64,000 bases of DNA from NCBI RefSeq assembly GCF_040797425.1, contig NZ_JBFNEH010000008.1:1-64000 (forward strand), in the 5' to 3' direction. The position numbers and the translations under genes were made by a program. Positions within the stretch are counted from its first letter, which is position 1; every line of letters starts with the position of its first letter. This DNA is from Symbiobacterium sp040797425 (GTDB taxonomy: Bacteria; Bacillota; Sulfobacillia; Symbiobacteriales; Symbiobacteriaceae). Positions 17,471 to 27,047 of the stretch are shown here, in pieces. Below the pieces are notes generated by a model that saw nothing but the letters and a program-made list of their open reading frames with translations, had not been told where the DNA came from and did not search any database.

Positions 17471-18115
17471 CTATTGCCCCACAGGGGCCACCAGCCGGAG
17501 CAGGTGCGGCGACACGTAGGCTTCCACGAGGGCGGCGGCCACGAGAAGCACGGCCGCGGAGAGCAGGGTGTTGGAGTAGCCGGCCAGGGCGCCGTAGTAT
17601 CCGGAGAGCCGCCGCCGCACCCGCCACGAGGTGGCGACCTCCAGGACGAACCCTACGGAGGCCGACGCCGCCAGGATGAGCCCCGGCACCTCCAGCACGG
17701 TCTGCGGCAGGTGCCCGGCGGCCGCAACCAGGACCCCCCGTGTGCCCAATTCCGCGGCGAGGTACGCGACTGCAAAGCCAGAGGTGAAGCCGCGCACCAG
17801 CGGCAGCGCCGGCACCGCGACGGCGCCCGCCAGAGAAATAGAAAGCACCCACATCAGCGAGACCAGCCGGGCCTGCCGCAGCAGCGCATCCCGCAGCAGT
17901 TCCCCTGCGGACGGGCCGCGCCCCACCGCCAGCGCCTGCATCGAGTCGGAGAGCATCCGCACCAGTTCCTGCCGCGTCTCCAGGTCCAGGCTGCGCACGG
18001 CGAGCGCGCCGAAGAGCAGCCCGATGACGAACAGGCCCGCGTGCAGGAGCACCAGATTGCCCCGCCGGATCACCAGGTCTTCGAGGTTTTCGCGCCACGC
18101 CTCGTACAGATGCAT
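17471..18115 (-). CDS. spoIIM: Stage II sporulation protein M
   Basis: A 214-aa polytopic membrane protein of the DMP peptidoglycan-remodelling complex (SpoIID-SpoIIM-SpoIIP) that drives engulfment. It has a cytoplasmic start, a first helix at about 20-40, then about four more, including the conserved LPLVRGFTSGFAVAY near residue 105 and PQTVLEVPGLILA near residue 140. ATG at 18115 gives the family length (about 215 aa); an upstream ATG at 18172 would translate through a hairpin and is disfavoured. Confidence 0.93.
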   Translation of the reverse strand: MHLYEAWRENLEDLVIRRGNLVLLHAGLFVIGLLFGALAVRSLDLETRQELVRMLSDSMQALAVGRGPSAGELLRDALLRQARLVSLMWVLSISLAGAVAVPALPLVRGFTSGFAVAYLAAELGTRGVLVAAAGHLPQTVLEVPGLILAASASVGFVLEVATSWRVRRRLSGYYGALAGYSNTLLSAAVLLVAAALVEAYVSPHLLRLVAPVGQ

Positions 18116-18130
18116 TCCCCGCCCCACCCT

Positions 18131-18162
18131 TGTCCATAGACTCACGGGGAGTCTATGGGACA
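18131..18162 (-). terminator. Hairpin between the EndoQ-like gene and spoIIM
   Basis: TGTCCCATAGACT pairs with AGTCTATGGACA (one bulge), loop CCCCGTG, 11 bp past the stop of the EndoQ-like gene and 15 bp before spoIIM. No T run follows, so it could attenuate rather than fully terminate. Confidence 0.5.
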
Positions 18163-18172
18163 GGGCGGGCAA

Positions 18173-19408
18173 TTATGTCGCGGAAGGGTCGTCACAAACG
18201 ATCACGCGGCCGTAGACCCCGCCGCCGCCCGACTCGATGTCCAGGCGTCCTTCCCGCGCCAGGACCACCAGGCGGGCGAGCCGCGCACCCACCACCTCGG
18301 CCAGCTCTTCTTCCGACGCCCGGTGCAGCACGGCCATCTCGGTGCCGAACGCCGCCACCAGCCGCTCGAGACCCCGCCGGCCGAGGCCGGGCACGAAGCT
18401 GAGGGGCACCTGGTGCACATAGGGCGGCCGCTCCCTTTCCACGCGGACGAACCGCCCCTCCTGCCAGGCCCGGTAGTGGCGGATGCGGTCGAGCACCCCG
18501 AGCACCACGCGGTGATGCGGGTCCACCGAACAGCGGAGCACCGGCGGGTCGCCCTCCACCCGCCGGCCGCACGTGAGGCAGAAGGTGCGGTGGTACTTTC
18601 CCAGGCGCGGGTCGAGCCCGTAGTTGGCGAGAACGGCCCGGCCCCGCTCCCCCCGCAGGGCCAGGAGCCACTCGTCGAAGCTGGGCTCAGCCACCAGCAG
18701 CTGGTTGTACTCCCGGCCGATGCGGCCGAGGGAATGGGCGTCCGAGTTGGCCAGAAACGGAAAGCGGCTGAGCTCGGGAATCTCGTCCGCCAGCGCCGTG
18801 TCGGCCGAAAGCCCCAGCTCCACCGCCGGAACCGCCCCCCAGAGATCGGGCGGAATCACCTCGGATATGGCGGGGGCGGCGCCCAGGGCGGACTTGTGGG
18901 GCGTGAAGATGTGGGCCGGGATCACCACGCCTCCCAGCCCCGCCACCGTCGCCACCACTTCCGGTGCGCCCGCGCCGTGCAGGCGCTGGGTTGAGAGCTG
19001 CCGGTTTCGCACCCGCCCGGCCTGCCACCCTGCGAACGCGCGCAGCGGCTCCAGGCCGCGGAAGTAGCAGAGCAGGTGGACCGGTCGCCCCCCATGGACC
19101 ACCTCCACCTCGGCGCCCGGGATGAGCGTCACCTCGTCGTAGGCCAGGCCCCCGCCCGGCCGCTCGGACACCCGCCCCTCCGCGACCAGCCGCTCCAGAT
19201 CCGCGAGGCCGCCGCCGGTCGCCGCGTCGATCACCCCCACCAGCCGGATGCCCTTCCGGTCGCGGGCCTCGGCCAGGATGCCCTCGAGGGTGAGCGACCG
19301 CGCGGCCGCGATCTTCACGGGACCGCCGGGGTCGCCGGCCCACCCCAGGTGCACGTGCAGGTCGGCGTAGACCACCTGCAGGGGCTCAGCGGCCGCGGCG
19401 CCGGGCAT
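18173..19408 (-). CDS. Endonuclease Q-like PHP-domain protein (YqxK family)
   Basis: A 411-aa protein. A PHP metal-dependent phosphoesterase domain begins with DLHVHLG (about 16-22) and includes PAHIFTPHKS near residue 167 and SDAHS near residue 221. A four-ligand zinc site (CLTCG ... CSVDPHH, about 283-306) follows, then a helix-hairpin-helix (VPGLGRRGLERLVAAFG, about 350-366). This is the EndoQ layout, an enzyme that cleaves DNA 5' of deaminated bases. Its position between nudF and spoIIM matches yqxK of B. subtilis. It overlaps nudF by 23 bp. Confidence 0.85.
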   Translation of the reverse strand: MPGAAAAEPLQVVYADLHVHLGWAGDPGGPVKIAAARSLTLEGILAEARDRKGIRLVGVIDAATGGGLADLERLVAEGRVSERPGGGLAYDEVTLIPGAEVEVVHGGRPVHLLCYFRGLEPLRAFAGWQAGRVRNRQLSTQRLHGAGAPEVVATVAGLGGVVIPAHIFTPHKSALGAAPAISEVIPPDLWGAVPAVELGLSADTALADEIPELSRFPFLANSDAHSLGRIGREYNQLLVAEPSFDEWLLALRGERGRAVLANYGLDPRLGKYHRTFCLTCGRRVEGDPPVLRCSVDPHHRVVLGVLDRIRHYRAWQEGRFVRVERERPPYVHQVPLSFVPGLGRRGLERLVAAFGTEMAVLHRASEEELAEVVGARLARLVVLAREGRLDIESGGGGVYGRVIVCDDPSAT

Positions 19409-19910
19409 AGAGCAGCACCCCCGCCAGCGTCTTGGCGTCCCGCAACTCGCCCGCGAGCGCCATCCGCAGGGCCTCGTCCAGGCTGAGCCGCACGAGGGCG
19501 ATCTGCTCGTCCTCGTCCATGGGCAGCCGGGAGGGCTCCAGCTCCTCCGCCAGGAAGAGGTGCAGTTTCTCGGTGCAGAACCCGGGGGCGCTGTAGAACT
19601 CGCAGAGCTTCGTCAGCCGGCGGGCCCTGAAGCCCGCCTCCTCCTGCAGCTCCCGTTCGGCGGTGGTCGCCGGGTCCTCGCCCGGCTCGCACGTGCCTGC
19701 CACCAGTTCCAGCAACTCCTCGCCCGCGGCGTAGCGGTACTGGCGCACGAAGAGCAGGTCGTCGCCATCCACCGCCAGCACCACCACTGCGCCCGGGTGC
19801 GCCACCACGTCCCACGTGCGCTCGCGCCCGTCCAGTTCCACCAGGTCCCGCCGGACCGTGATCACCCGGCCCCGGAAGATCTCGTCGCGCTTGACCACTT
19901 TCATCTCCAT
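19386..19910 (-). CDS. nudF: ADP-ribose pyrophosphatase (Nudix)
   Basis: A 174-aa Nudix hydrolase. The Nudix box GTCEPGEDPATTAEREL..EEAGF (about 86-112) has all the metal-binding glutamates. The GTxEPGE form and the proline-rich SAPGFCTE motif about 17 residues further are typical of ADP-ribose hydrolases. A ribosome binding site AAAGGAG lies 11 nt upstream of the ATG. It is linked to the EndoQ-like and spoIIM genes as in Bacillus. Confidence 0.9.
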   Translation of the reverse strand: MEMKVVKRDEIFRGRVITVRRDLVELDGRERTWDVVAHPGAVVVLAVDGDDLLFVRQYRYAAGEELLELVAGTCEPGEDPATTAERELQEEAGFRARRLTKLCEFYSAPGFCTEKLHLFLAEELEPSRLPMDEDEQIALVRLSLDEALRMALAGELRDAKTLAGVLLYARRRGR

Positions 19911-19972
19911 GGCTAGCCATGCTCCTTTGTTGCTTCATTGCCGCACAGGGGCCGGGCGATCGACTGTCATCC

Positions 19973-21040
19973 CTACTCGGCCACGTACAGCCGGCTCAGC
20001 TGCCCGATCCGCTGCAGGCGTTCCTCGGCGAGCACCTCGGCCGCCTGCGCCGTGCTGATGTTCCGCTCCTCCGCGATCTGGAACACCCGGAGCAGCTTGT
20101 CGTAGATCGTGGCCACCCGGGCCAGCGCCCGCTCCCGGCTGTATCCGACCGGATGGAACTCCTCCGCCACGTTGACCACGCCGCCGCCGTTGATCACGAA
20201 GTCCGGCGCGTAGAGGATCGACCGCTCCCGCAGCATGTCCGCGTGGCGGGGCTCCTTGAGCTGGTTGTTGGCCGACCCGGCGACGATCCGGCACTTGAGC
20301 TGGGGAATCGTCTCGTCGTTCAGCACGGCGCCCATGGCGCAGGGGGCGAAGATATCGCAGGCAACGCCGTAGATTTCCGCCGGGGCCACGGGCGTCGCCC
20401 CGAACTCCCTGACCGCCCGGTCCACAAGCTCCGGGTGGATGTCGGTCACGATCAGGCGGGCGCCCGCCTCGTGCAGGTGACCGCAGAGCGCCCAGCCAAC
20501 CTTCCCCAGCCCCTGCACGGCCACCTTCTTGTCCTTCAAGTCTTCCGACCCGAATACCTGCCGCGCGCAGGCCTTGATTCCCTCAAACACGCCGTAGGCC
20601 GTCACGGGAGACGGGTCTCCCGATGCCTCCGCCCGCCCGGCTGCGTGCCGCGTCTCCATCTGCACGTAGGTCAGGTCCTCCACAGTAGTGCCCACATCTT
20701 CGGCGGTGATGTACCGCCCGCCCAGCGACTGCACGAACTTGCCGAAGGCCCGCAGCAGCGCCTCGCTTTTCTCCGTGCGCGGATCGGCCCAGATGACGGC
20801 CTTGCCGCCGCCCAGGTTGAGGCCCATGGCCGCGTTCTTGTACGTCATGCCCCGGGAGAGGCGCAGCACGTCCGTGACGGCGTCGTCCTCGCGCTCGTAC
20901 TTCCACATACGGACCCCGCCCAGGGCCGGGCCCAGCGTGGTGTCGTGAATGGCGATGATGGCCCTGAGGCCCGTGGACCTGTCGTAGCAGAAGACGAGCT
21001 GCTCGTGCCCGTACTGCTCCATCTGGCCAAAGATTCCCAT
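19973..21040 (-). CDS. Leucine dehydrogenase-type amino acid dehydrogenase, copy 1
   Basis: A 355-aa Glu/Leu/Phe/Val dehydrogenase that would deaminate branched-chain amino acids with NAD. The substrate lysine is in RGMTYKNAA and the catalytic lysine in LNLGGGKAV (near residues 67 and 79). The Rossmann loop GLGKVG is near residue 182, and residues of about 258-276 carry the GSANNQL motif. It follows copy 2 by 94 bp without a visible promoter, so the two are probably cotranscribed. GGGGAGG precedes the ATG. Confidence 0.92.
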   Translation of the reverse strand: MGIFGQMEQYGHEQLVFCYDRSTGLRAIIAIHDTTLGPALGGVRMWKYEREDDAVTDVLRLSRGMTYKNAAMGLNLGGGKAVIWADPRTEKSEALLRAFGKFVQSLGGRYITAEDVGTTVEDLTYVQMETRHAAGRAEASGDPSPVTAYGVFEGIKACARQVFGSEDLKDKKVAVQGLGKVGWALCGHLHEAGARLIVTDIHPELVDRAVREFGATPVAPAEIYGVACDIFAPCAMGAVLNDETIPQLKCRIVAGSANNQLKEPRHADMLRERSILYAPDFVINGGGVVNVAEEFHPVGYSRERALARVATIYDKLLRVFQIAEERNISTAQAAEVLAEERLQRIGQLSRLYVAE

Positions 21041-21134
21041 GCGATGAACCTCCCCTTTGTGATGCTGCAGAGTATTCAGGCAGCGGCGGCAAGGGCCGCT
21101 TCAGGAGCGGGAGCGAGAGCGCACTGCGGGGCCC

Positions 21135-22208
21135 CTATTCGGGCACGTAGATGCGACCCAGCCGACCGATCTGCTCGATGCGCTGCTCCGCCAGGCGGTC
21201 GGCCGCCAGACAGGTGGGAATCCCCTCTTCCCGGCTGATGGCGAAGATCCGGAGGAGCAGGTCGTAAAGGGCGGCCACCTTGCGCCGTGCCCGTTCCGGG
21301 TGGAAGCCGAGCAGCTCGTCGGCCACCTGGATCAGGCCGCCGGCGTTGATCACGTAGTCCGGGGCGTAGAGGATGCCCGCCTCGTACAGCAGGTCGCCGT
21401 GGCGCCGCTCGGCCAGCTGGTTGTTGGCGGACCCTGCGACGATCGCACAGCGGAGGCGCGGGATCGTCTCGTCGTTCAGCACGCCGCCCAGGGCCGAGGG
21501 CGAGAAGATGTCGCAGGGCTGGTCGTAGATCGCGTCCGGCGCCACGGCGGCCACCCCGGGATGGGTGGCACAGATCTCCGCCACCCGCTCCGGACGGATG
21601 TCGGTCACCGTGACGCGCGCCTCTTCCTCCAGCAGGTGGCCCAGGAGGCGGGTGCCCACCTTGCCCAGCCCCTGCAGGGCCACGCGCCGCCCCCTCAGGG
21701 AGTCGTCGCCCCAGACGAAGCGAGCAGCCGCCTTCATGCCCAGCCAGACGCCATAGGCCGTGAGGACGGCGGTGTCGCCGGAACCCCCTTCCTCCTCCGG
21801 CAGACCGACGAACCACGGCGATTCCTGCTTCGCCCAGACGAAGTCCTGCTTGTCTGTGCCCACGTCGGTGCCCGTGACGATGCGCCCGCCCAGGGTGCCC
21901 ACGAAGCGGCCCAGGGCCCGGAAGAGCGCCTCGGACTTCTCGGCGGCCGGGTCTCCCCAGATGACCACCTTGCCGCCGCCGTGGTTCTGCCCCGTGGCCG
22001 CAGACTTGTAGGTCATGGCCCGGGCCAGGCGGAGGGCGTCTTCCAGGGCGGCCGCCTCGCTCGGGTAGGGCCACATCCGGCAGCCCCCCAGCGCGGGACC
22101 CAGCGTCGTGTCGTGAATCGCGATGATCGCGCGCAGGCCGGTGGCGCGGTCGTAGCAGAAGACGACCTGCTCGTGGCCGTCGCTCATCATGCGCTCGAAC
22201 ACGCCCAT
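21135..22208 (-). CDS. Leucine/phenylalanine dehydrogenase paralogue, copy 2
   Basis: A 357-aa paralogue of the downstream gene, collinear along its whole length (shared HEQ.VFCYDR, TTLGPALGG.RMW, GSANNQL blocks). The catalytic lysine is in QNHGGGKVV, where copy 1 has LNLGGGK, so the substrate pocket may differ. An acidic loop LPEEEGGSGDT near residue 143 is longer than in copy 1. ATG at 22208 follows GGGGGGAG. A sigma-54-type promoter lies 40 bp upstream, and the gene for a sigma-54 activator is next. Confidence 0.9.
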   Translation of the reverse strand: MGVFERMMSDGHEQVVFCYDRATGLRAIIAIHDTTLGPALGGCRMWPYPSEAAALEDALRLARAMTYKSAATGQNHGGGKVVIWGDPAAEKSEALFRALGRFVGTLGGRIVTGTDVGTDKQDFVWAKQESPWFVGLPEEEGGSGDTAVLTAYGVWLGMKAAARFVWGDDSLRGRRVALQGLGKVGTRLLGHLLEEEARVTVTDIRPERVAEICATHPGVAAVAPDAIYDQPCDIFSPSALGGVLNDETIPRLRCAIVAGSANNQLAERRHGDLLYEAGILYAPDYVINAGGLIQVADELLGFHPERARRKVAALYDLLLRIFAISREEGIPTCLAADRLAEQRIEQIGRLGRIYVPE

Positions 22209-22247
22209 GCAGGCTCCCCCCCTGCGTCTCTGACGAGCACCCGTAGG

Positions 22248-22263
22248 TGCAACATCCATGCCA
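22248..22263 (-). promoter_or_regulatory. Sigma-54 (-24/-12) promoter of the dehydrogenase operon
   Basis: Minus strand TGGCAT, 5 nt, TTGCA. The invariant GG and GC are exactly 10 nt apart, and only one base differs from the TGGCAC-N5-TTGCA consensus. The GC is 41 bp before the ATG. The upstream neighbour encodes a sigma-54 activator, which supports the call. Confidence 0.8.
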
Positions 22264-22300
22264 GCAGGGGGCAGTCCCTGGCCCGGGGTTCCGCGTTAGT

Positions 22301-22327
22301 CGGCCCGGACCGCAGCGGTCCGGGCCG
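22301..22327. promoter_or_regulatory. 27-bp perfect dyad upstream of the sigma-54 promoter
   Basis: CGGCCCGGACCGC and its exact complement flank a single central A. A 1-nt loop makes an RNA hairpin of full length impossible, so a protein-binding dyad or a shortened hairpin ending the activator transcript are both possible. It lies about 40 bp upstream of the -24 element. Confidence 0.5.
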
Positions 22328-22416
22328 GCACGGCTCCGAGGGGTTGCCAGGTCAAACCCCAGGCCGCCCCTGGGAAAAATGTCCGGATGCGGCGGTTGGG
22401 GGCACTGCGCACCTTC

Positions 22417-22446
22417 CTGCAAGTCTCTGCAGAACTATGCCTGCAC
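22417..22446 (-). promoter_or_regulatory. Cluster of CTGCA half-sites, possible activator enhancer
   Basis: CTGCAA at 22417, CTGCAG at 22427 and CTGCAC at 22441 lie about 155-185 bp upstream of the sigma-54 promoter, a usual distance for an enhancer. The first pair has the same 10-bp spacing as the CTGCAG pair before the activator gene. Confidence 0.35.
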
Positions 22447-22493
22447 AAACTCGCAGGCTTCCGGCCCGACGAAGACGGCGCAGCCGCGCGCCC

Positions 22494-24569
<2,076 letters not shown>

Positions 24570-24609
24570 CTCTGGGAATTGAGACTTGCCTATCCCTTCT
24601 GCCGCTACC

Positions 24610-24625
24610 CTGCAGTTTCCTGCAG
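24610..24625 (-). promoter_or_regulatory. Paired CTGCAG sites upstream of the sigma-54 activator gene
   Basis: Two CTGCAG palindromes start exactly 10 bp apart, 40-56 bp before the activator start. Their spacing and sequence resemble the CTGCA cluster at 22,417-22,432, suggesting an autoregulatory site. Confidence 0.35.
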
Positions 24626-24633
24626 AAAAGGAG

Positions 24634-24657
24634 CGACCCCGCCCGCAGGCGGGGTCG
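24634..24657 (-). terminator. Terminator of spo0A
   Basis: CGACCCCGCC / GGCGGGGTCG, a perfect 10-bp stem with a 4-nt loop, located 13 bp past the spo0A stop. On the minus strand it is followed by CTCCTTTTCTG. Confidence 0.8.
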
Positions 24658-24669
24658 TCGGTCTCAACG

Positions 24670-25446
24670 TCAACTCGCCTTGTACCCGGCCCGGAGCCGG
24701 TCGGCGACCAGGGCGATGAACTCGGAGTTGGTGGGCTTGGCCCTGCTGCCGTCCAGGTGGCCCAGGGCCGCGCTCAGCCGGTCGCTGCTCCGGTCCCAGG
24801 CCAGTGCGATCGCATGCCGGATCGCCCGCTCCACACGGCTCGCCGTGGTGCGGTAGTGCCGCGCCACCGCCGGGTAGAGACCCTTGGTGACGGCGCCCAG
24901 GAGTTCGGGCTGCTGCAGAACCATGAGGACGGCGTCGCCCAGGTAACGATAGCCTTTCACATGGGGCGGCACGCCCAGCTCGCGGATGAGCTGGTGCACT
25001 TCCTCCAGCGACCGGTAGCCAGCCTGCGCCCCGGGCGCCATCCGAGTCGTCCCTGGCGCCACCTTCCCCGCCGCCAGCTCGCGCACGCGCGTGCCCAGCA
25101 GGTCCAGATCGAACGGCTTCACGAGGTAGTAGTCTGCGCCCATCTCGAACACGCGCCGGGCGAACGACTCCTGCCCCAGCGCGCTCAGCACCAGGATCTT
25201 GGGACGCGCCTTGAGCCCCGTCTGGCCCAGTCGCTCCAGCACCCCGATGCCGTCCAGATAGGGCATGATCAGGTCAAGGATCAGTACGTCCGGTCGGGTC
25301 TCGTTGATGGCCTGCAGCGCGTCGAGGCCGTTGTGAGCCTCCCCGACCAGTTCGATGTCCGGCGTGGAGGCGAAGTACTCCTTCAGCAGCGCGCAGAACT
25401 CGCGATTGTCGTCGCACACGAGAACGCGGATTCCGGCCGAAGCCAC
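24670..25446 (-). CDS. spo0A: Sporulation master regulator Spo0A
   Basis: A 258-aa response regulator. The receiver domain (1-125) has the acidic pair near residues 12-13, the phosphorylation site D58 in LILDLIMP, and the conserved lysine in LVKPFD near residue 110. The effector domain contains HVKGYRYLGDAV near residue 163 and the DNA-recognition SRVERAIRHAI near 202-212. GTG start with GGGGGTGA 7 nt upstream. It follows spoIVB, the usual order. Confidence 0.97.
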   Translation of the reverse strand: MASAGIRVLVCDDNREFCALLKEYFASTPDIELVGEAHNGLDALQAINETRPDVLILDLIMPYLDGIGVLERLGQTGLKARPKILVLSALGQESFARRVFEMGADYYLVKPFDLDLLGTRVRELAAGKVAPGTTRMAPGAQAGYRSLEEVHQLIRELGVPPHVKGYRYLGDAVLMVLQQPELLGAVTKGLYPAVARHYRTTASRVERAIRHAIALAWDRSSDRLSAALGHLDGSRAKPTNSEFIALVADRLRAGYKAS

Positions 25447-25518
25447 GTTCCGTCACCCCCATAACCAGCTGGACCATTGCCCCACGGAAAACGGAGCGAC
25501 CCCCTCCGCCCACCTCCC

Positions 25519-25524
25519 ATTATA
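25519..25524 (-). promoter_or_regulatory. TATAAT -10 element before spo0A
   Basis: A consensus TATAAT on the minus strand, 72 bp before the spo0A start, stands out in G+C-rich DNA. No good -35 (GGTAAC at 17 nt) is present, so an activator may be needed or the box may be chance. Confidence 0.35.
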
Positions 25525-25542
25525 CATATACTCATATCGGTG

Positions 25543-26892
25543 TTACCCGCCCGTTACCGCCGGGAGAACGGGAAGCCTCCGGGAGAGTCCTTCCTCCCGG
25601 AGGCCGGCGTCATCGGTCTCAGCCTTCAGGATGCCCGCTTCCTGGAGCATCCACTCGATCAGCACCCCGTATCCCCGGGTGGGGTCGTTGACGAAGACGT
25701 GCGTCACCGCGCCCACCACGCGGCCATCCTGGATGATGGGGCTGCCGGACATTCCCTGCACGATACCGCCCGTCGCTTCCAGGAGCCGCGGGTCCGTGAC
25801 CTGCACGATCATGTTCTTCCCCTCGGCCGTCGGCTGGCGCATGAGCCGCACGATCTCGATCTGAAAGCGCTCGATTTTCTGGCCCTCCACCACGGTGAGC
25901 ATCTCGGCCGGGCCTTCCTTCACCTGGCTGGCCATGGCCACGGGCAACGGCTCAGGGTAGAGCGGGTTGCGTACAGGGGCGGAGAGCCGTCCGAAGATGC
26001 CGAAGCGCGTGTTCTTCTCGATCGTTCCAAGCCGGCCGCCCGACTCGAACTGGTTGGTGATCTTCTCGCCGGGCGCGGCCCGCTTGCCTTTCTGGATCTT
26101 GACCACGTCCACAGCGGTGATGTGACCCTCAGCGAACTCGAACGGCCGCTTGGTCTCGCCGTCTGCGATGACGTGGCCGAGGGCGCCGAACTTGCGGCTG
26201 GCCGGATGGTAAAAGGTGAGCGTGCCCACGCCGGACGCGCCGTCACGGATGTAGAGGCCCACCCGCCACCGGCCGGACTCTCCGTCCTGGACCGGTGTCA
26301 CGGTGCGTTCCAGGCTCTCGCCGCCGCGGCGAACCGTAACCGTCACGGGACGTCCCTTCCGCCCGGCTTCCTGGAACAGATGCGCAGCGTGTTCCTCCCC
26401 CCGCACCGGCTTGCCGTCGATGGCGACGATGGCGTCGCCGATCTGAATCCCGGCCTCGCGGCCCGGGTGGTGCACCTGGCCGTCGCTGTCCTTCACGGCC
26501 GCAAAGCCGACGACCAGCACGCCCTTGCTTCGCAGCCGCACCCCGATGGAGTGGCCGCCGGGCACCACGCGAATCTGCGGCACCACGTCCACCGTCATCC
26601 GGCGGATGGGGATCAGCCCGAACAGCTTCACGTCCAGGGTGTAGCGGCCGGTCTCCTCAGCGGCCAGGCTCACCGGGCTGGTCCCGCCCACTCCCAGGCC
26701 GGAGCCGCCGGCCGTCTGCACGGCCGTGCTGAAGGGGATGCCCAGCGACAGTTCGTGGGCCTGTCCCTGGGGGAGGCGCAGGTGATCGGGCAGGGTCACG
26801 AAGGTGCGGAACTCCGGAGTCGCAGCGATCGCAAGGATCAGGACGACCAGCAGAAGGCCGGCGGCCCTCCGCCACTTCTCCCGGGTTGACAT
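25543..26892 (-). CDS. spoIVB: SpoIVB peptidase
   Basis: A 449-aa PDZ serine protease that triggers pro-sigma-K processing from the forespore side. A signal anchor covers about 9-26. The PDZ domain is at about 115-200 (GREAGIQIGDAIVAIDGKPV). The catalytic domain has H240 (GALGHVI) and S382 (GMSGSP), matching the known H and S of the family. The order recN-spoIVB-spo0A is conserved in spore formers. Confidence 0.95.
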   Translation of the reverse strand: MSTREKWRRAAGLLLVVLILAIAATPEFRTFVTLPDHLRLPQGQAHELSLGIPFSTAVQTAGGSGLGVGGTSPVSLAAEETGRYTLDVKLFGLIPIRRMTVDVVPQIRVVPGGHSIGVRLRSKGVLVVGFAAVKDSDGQVHHPGREAGIQIGDAIVAIDGKPVRGEEHAAHLFQEAGRKGRPVTVTVRRGGESLERTVTPVQDGESGRWRVGLYIRDGASGVGTLTFYHPASRKFGALGHVIADGETKRPFEFAEGHITAVDVVKIQKGKRAAPGEKITNQFESGGRLGTIEKNTRFGIFGRLSAPVRNPLYPEPLPVAMASQVKEGPAEMLTVVEGQKIERFQIEIVRLMRQPTAEGKNMIVQVTDPRLLEATGGIVQGMSGSPIIQDGRVVGAVTHVFVNDPTRGYGVLIEWMLQEAGILKAETDDAGLREEGLSRRLPVLPAVTGG

Positions 26893-26970
26893 CGGGGCGT
26901 CCCTCCCTGAAGCTTCTCTACCCCAGGGCGGCCCCTTCCTCCGCTTGGTCTCTCACTTCTCGAAAGAACG

Positions 26971-26994
26971 GGCGGCGTAGTTGACCTCGCCGCC
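26971..26994 (-). terminator. Hairpin after recN, within the presumed spoIVB leader
   Basis: GGCGGCG / CGCCGCC, a perfect 7-bp stem with a 10-nt loop, followed on the minus strand by CGTTCTTTCG. It is 54 bp past the recN stop. It also lies downstream of the sigma-F-like promoter, so it would be transcribed in the spoIVB leader. Confidence 0.45.
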
Positions 26995-27006
26995 TTCTGT
27001 GCACAT

Positions 27007-27036
27007 TAAGTTACCCTGACGCGTACCGGATTATGC
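27007..27036 (-). promoter_or_regulatory. Sigma-F-like promoter of spoIVB
   Basis: Minus strand GCATA, 15 nt, GGGTAACTTA, against the sigma-F consensus GYATA-N15-GGNNANANTA; one -10 position differs. spoIVB is transcribed by forespore sigma factors in B. subtilis, so the location fits. Confidence 0.55.
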
Positions 27037-27047
27037 AACCTGGCCAC

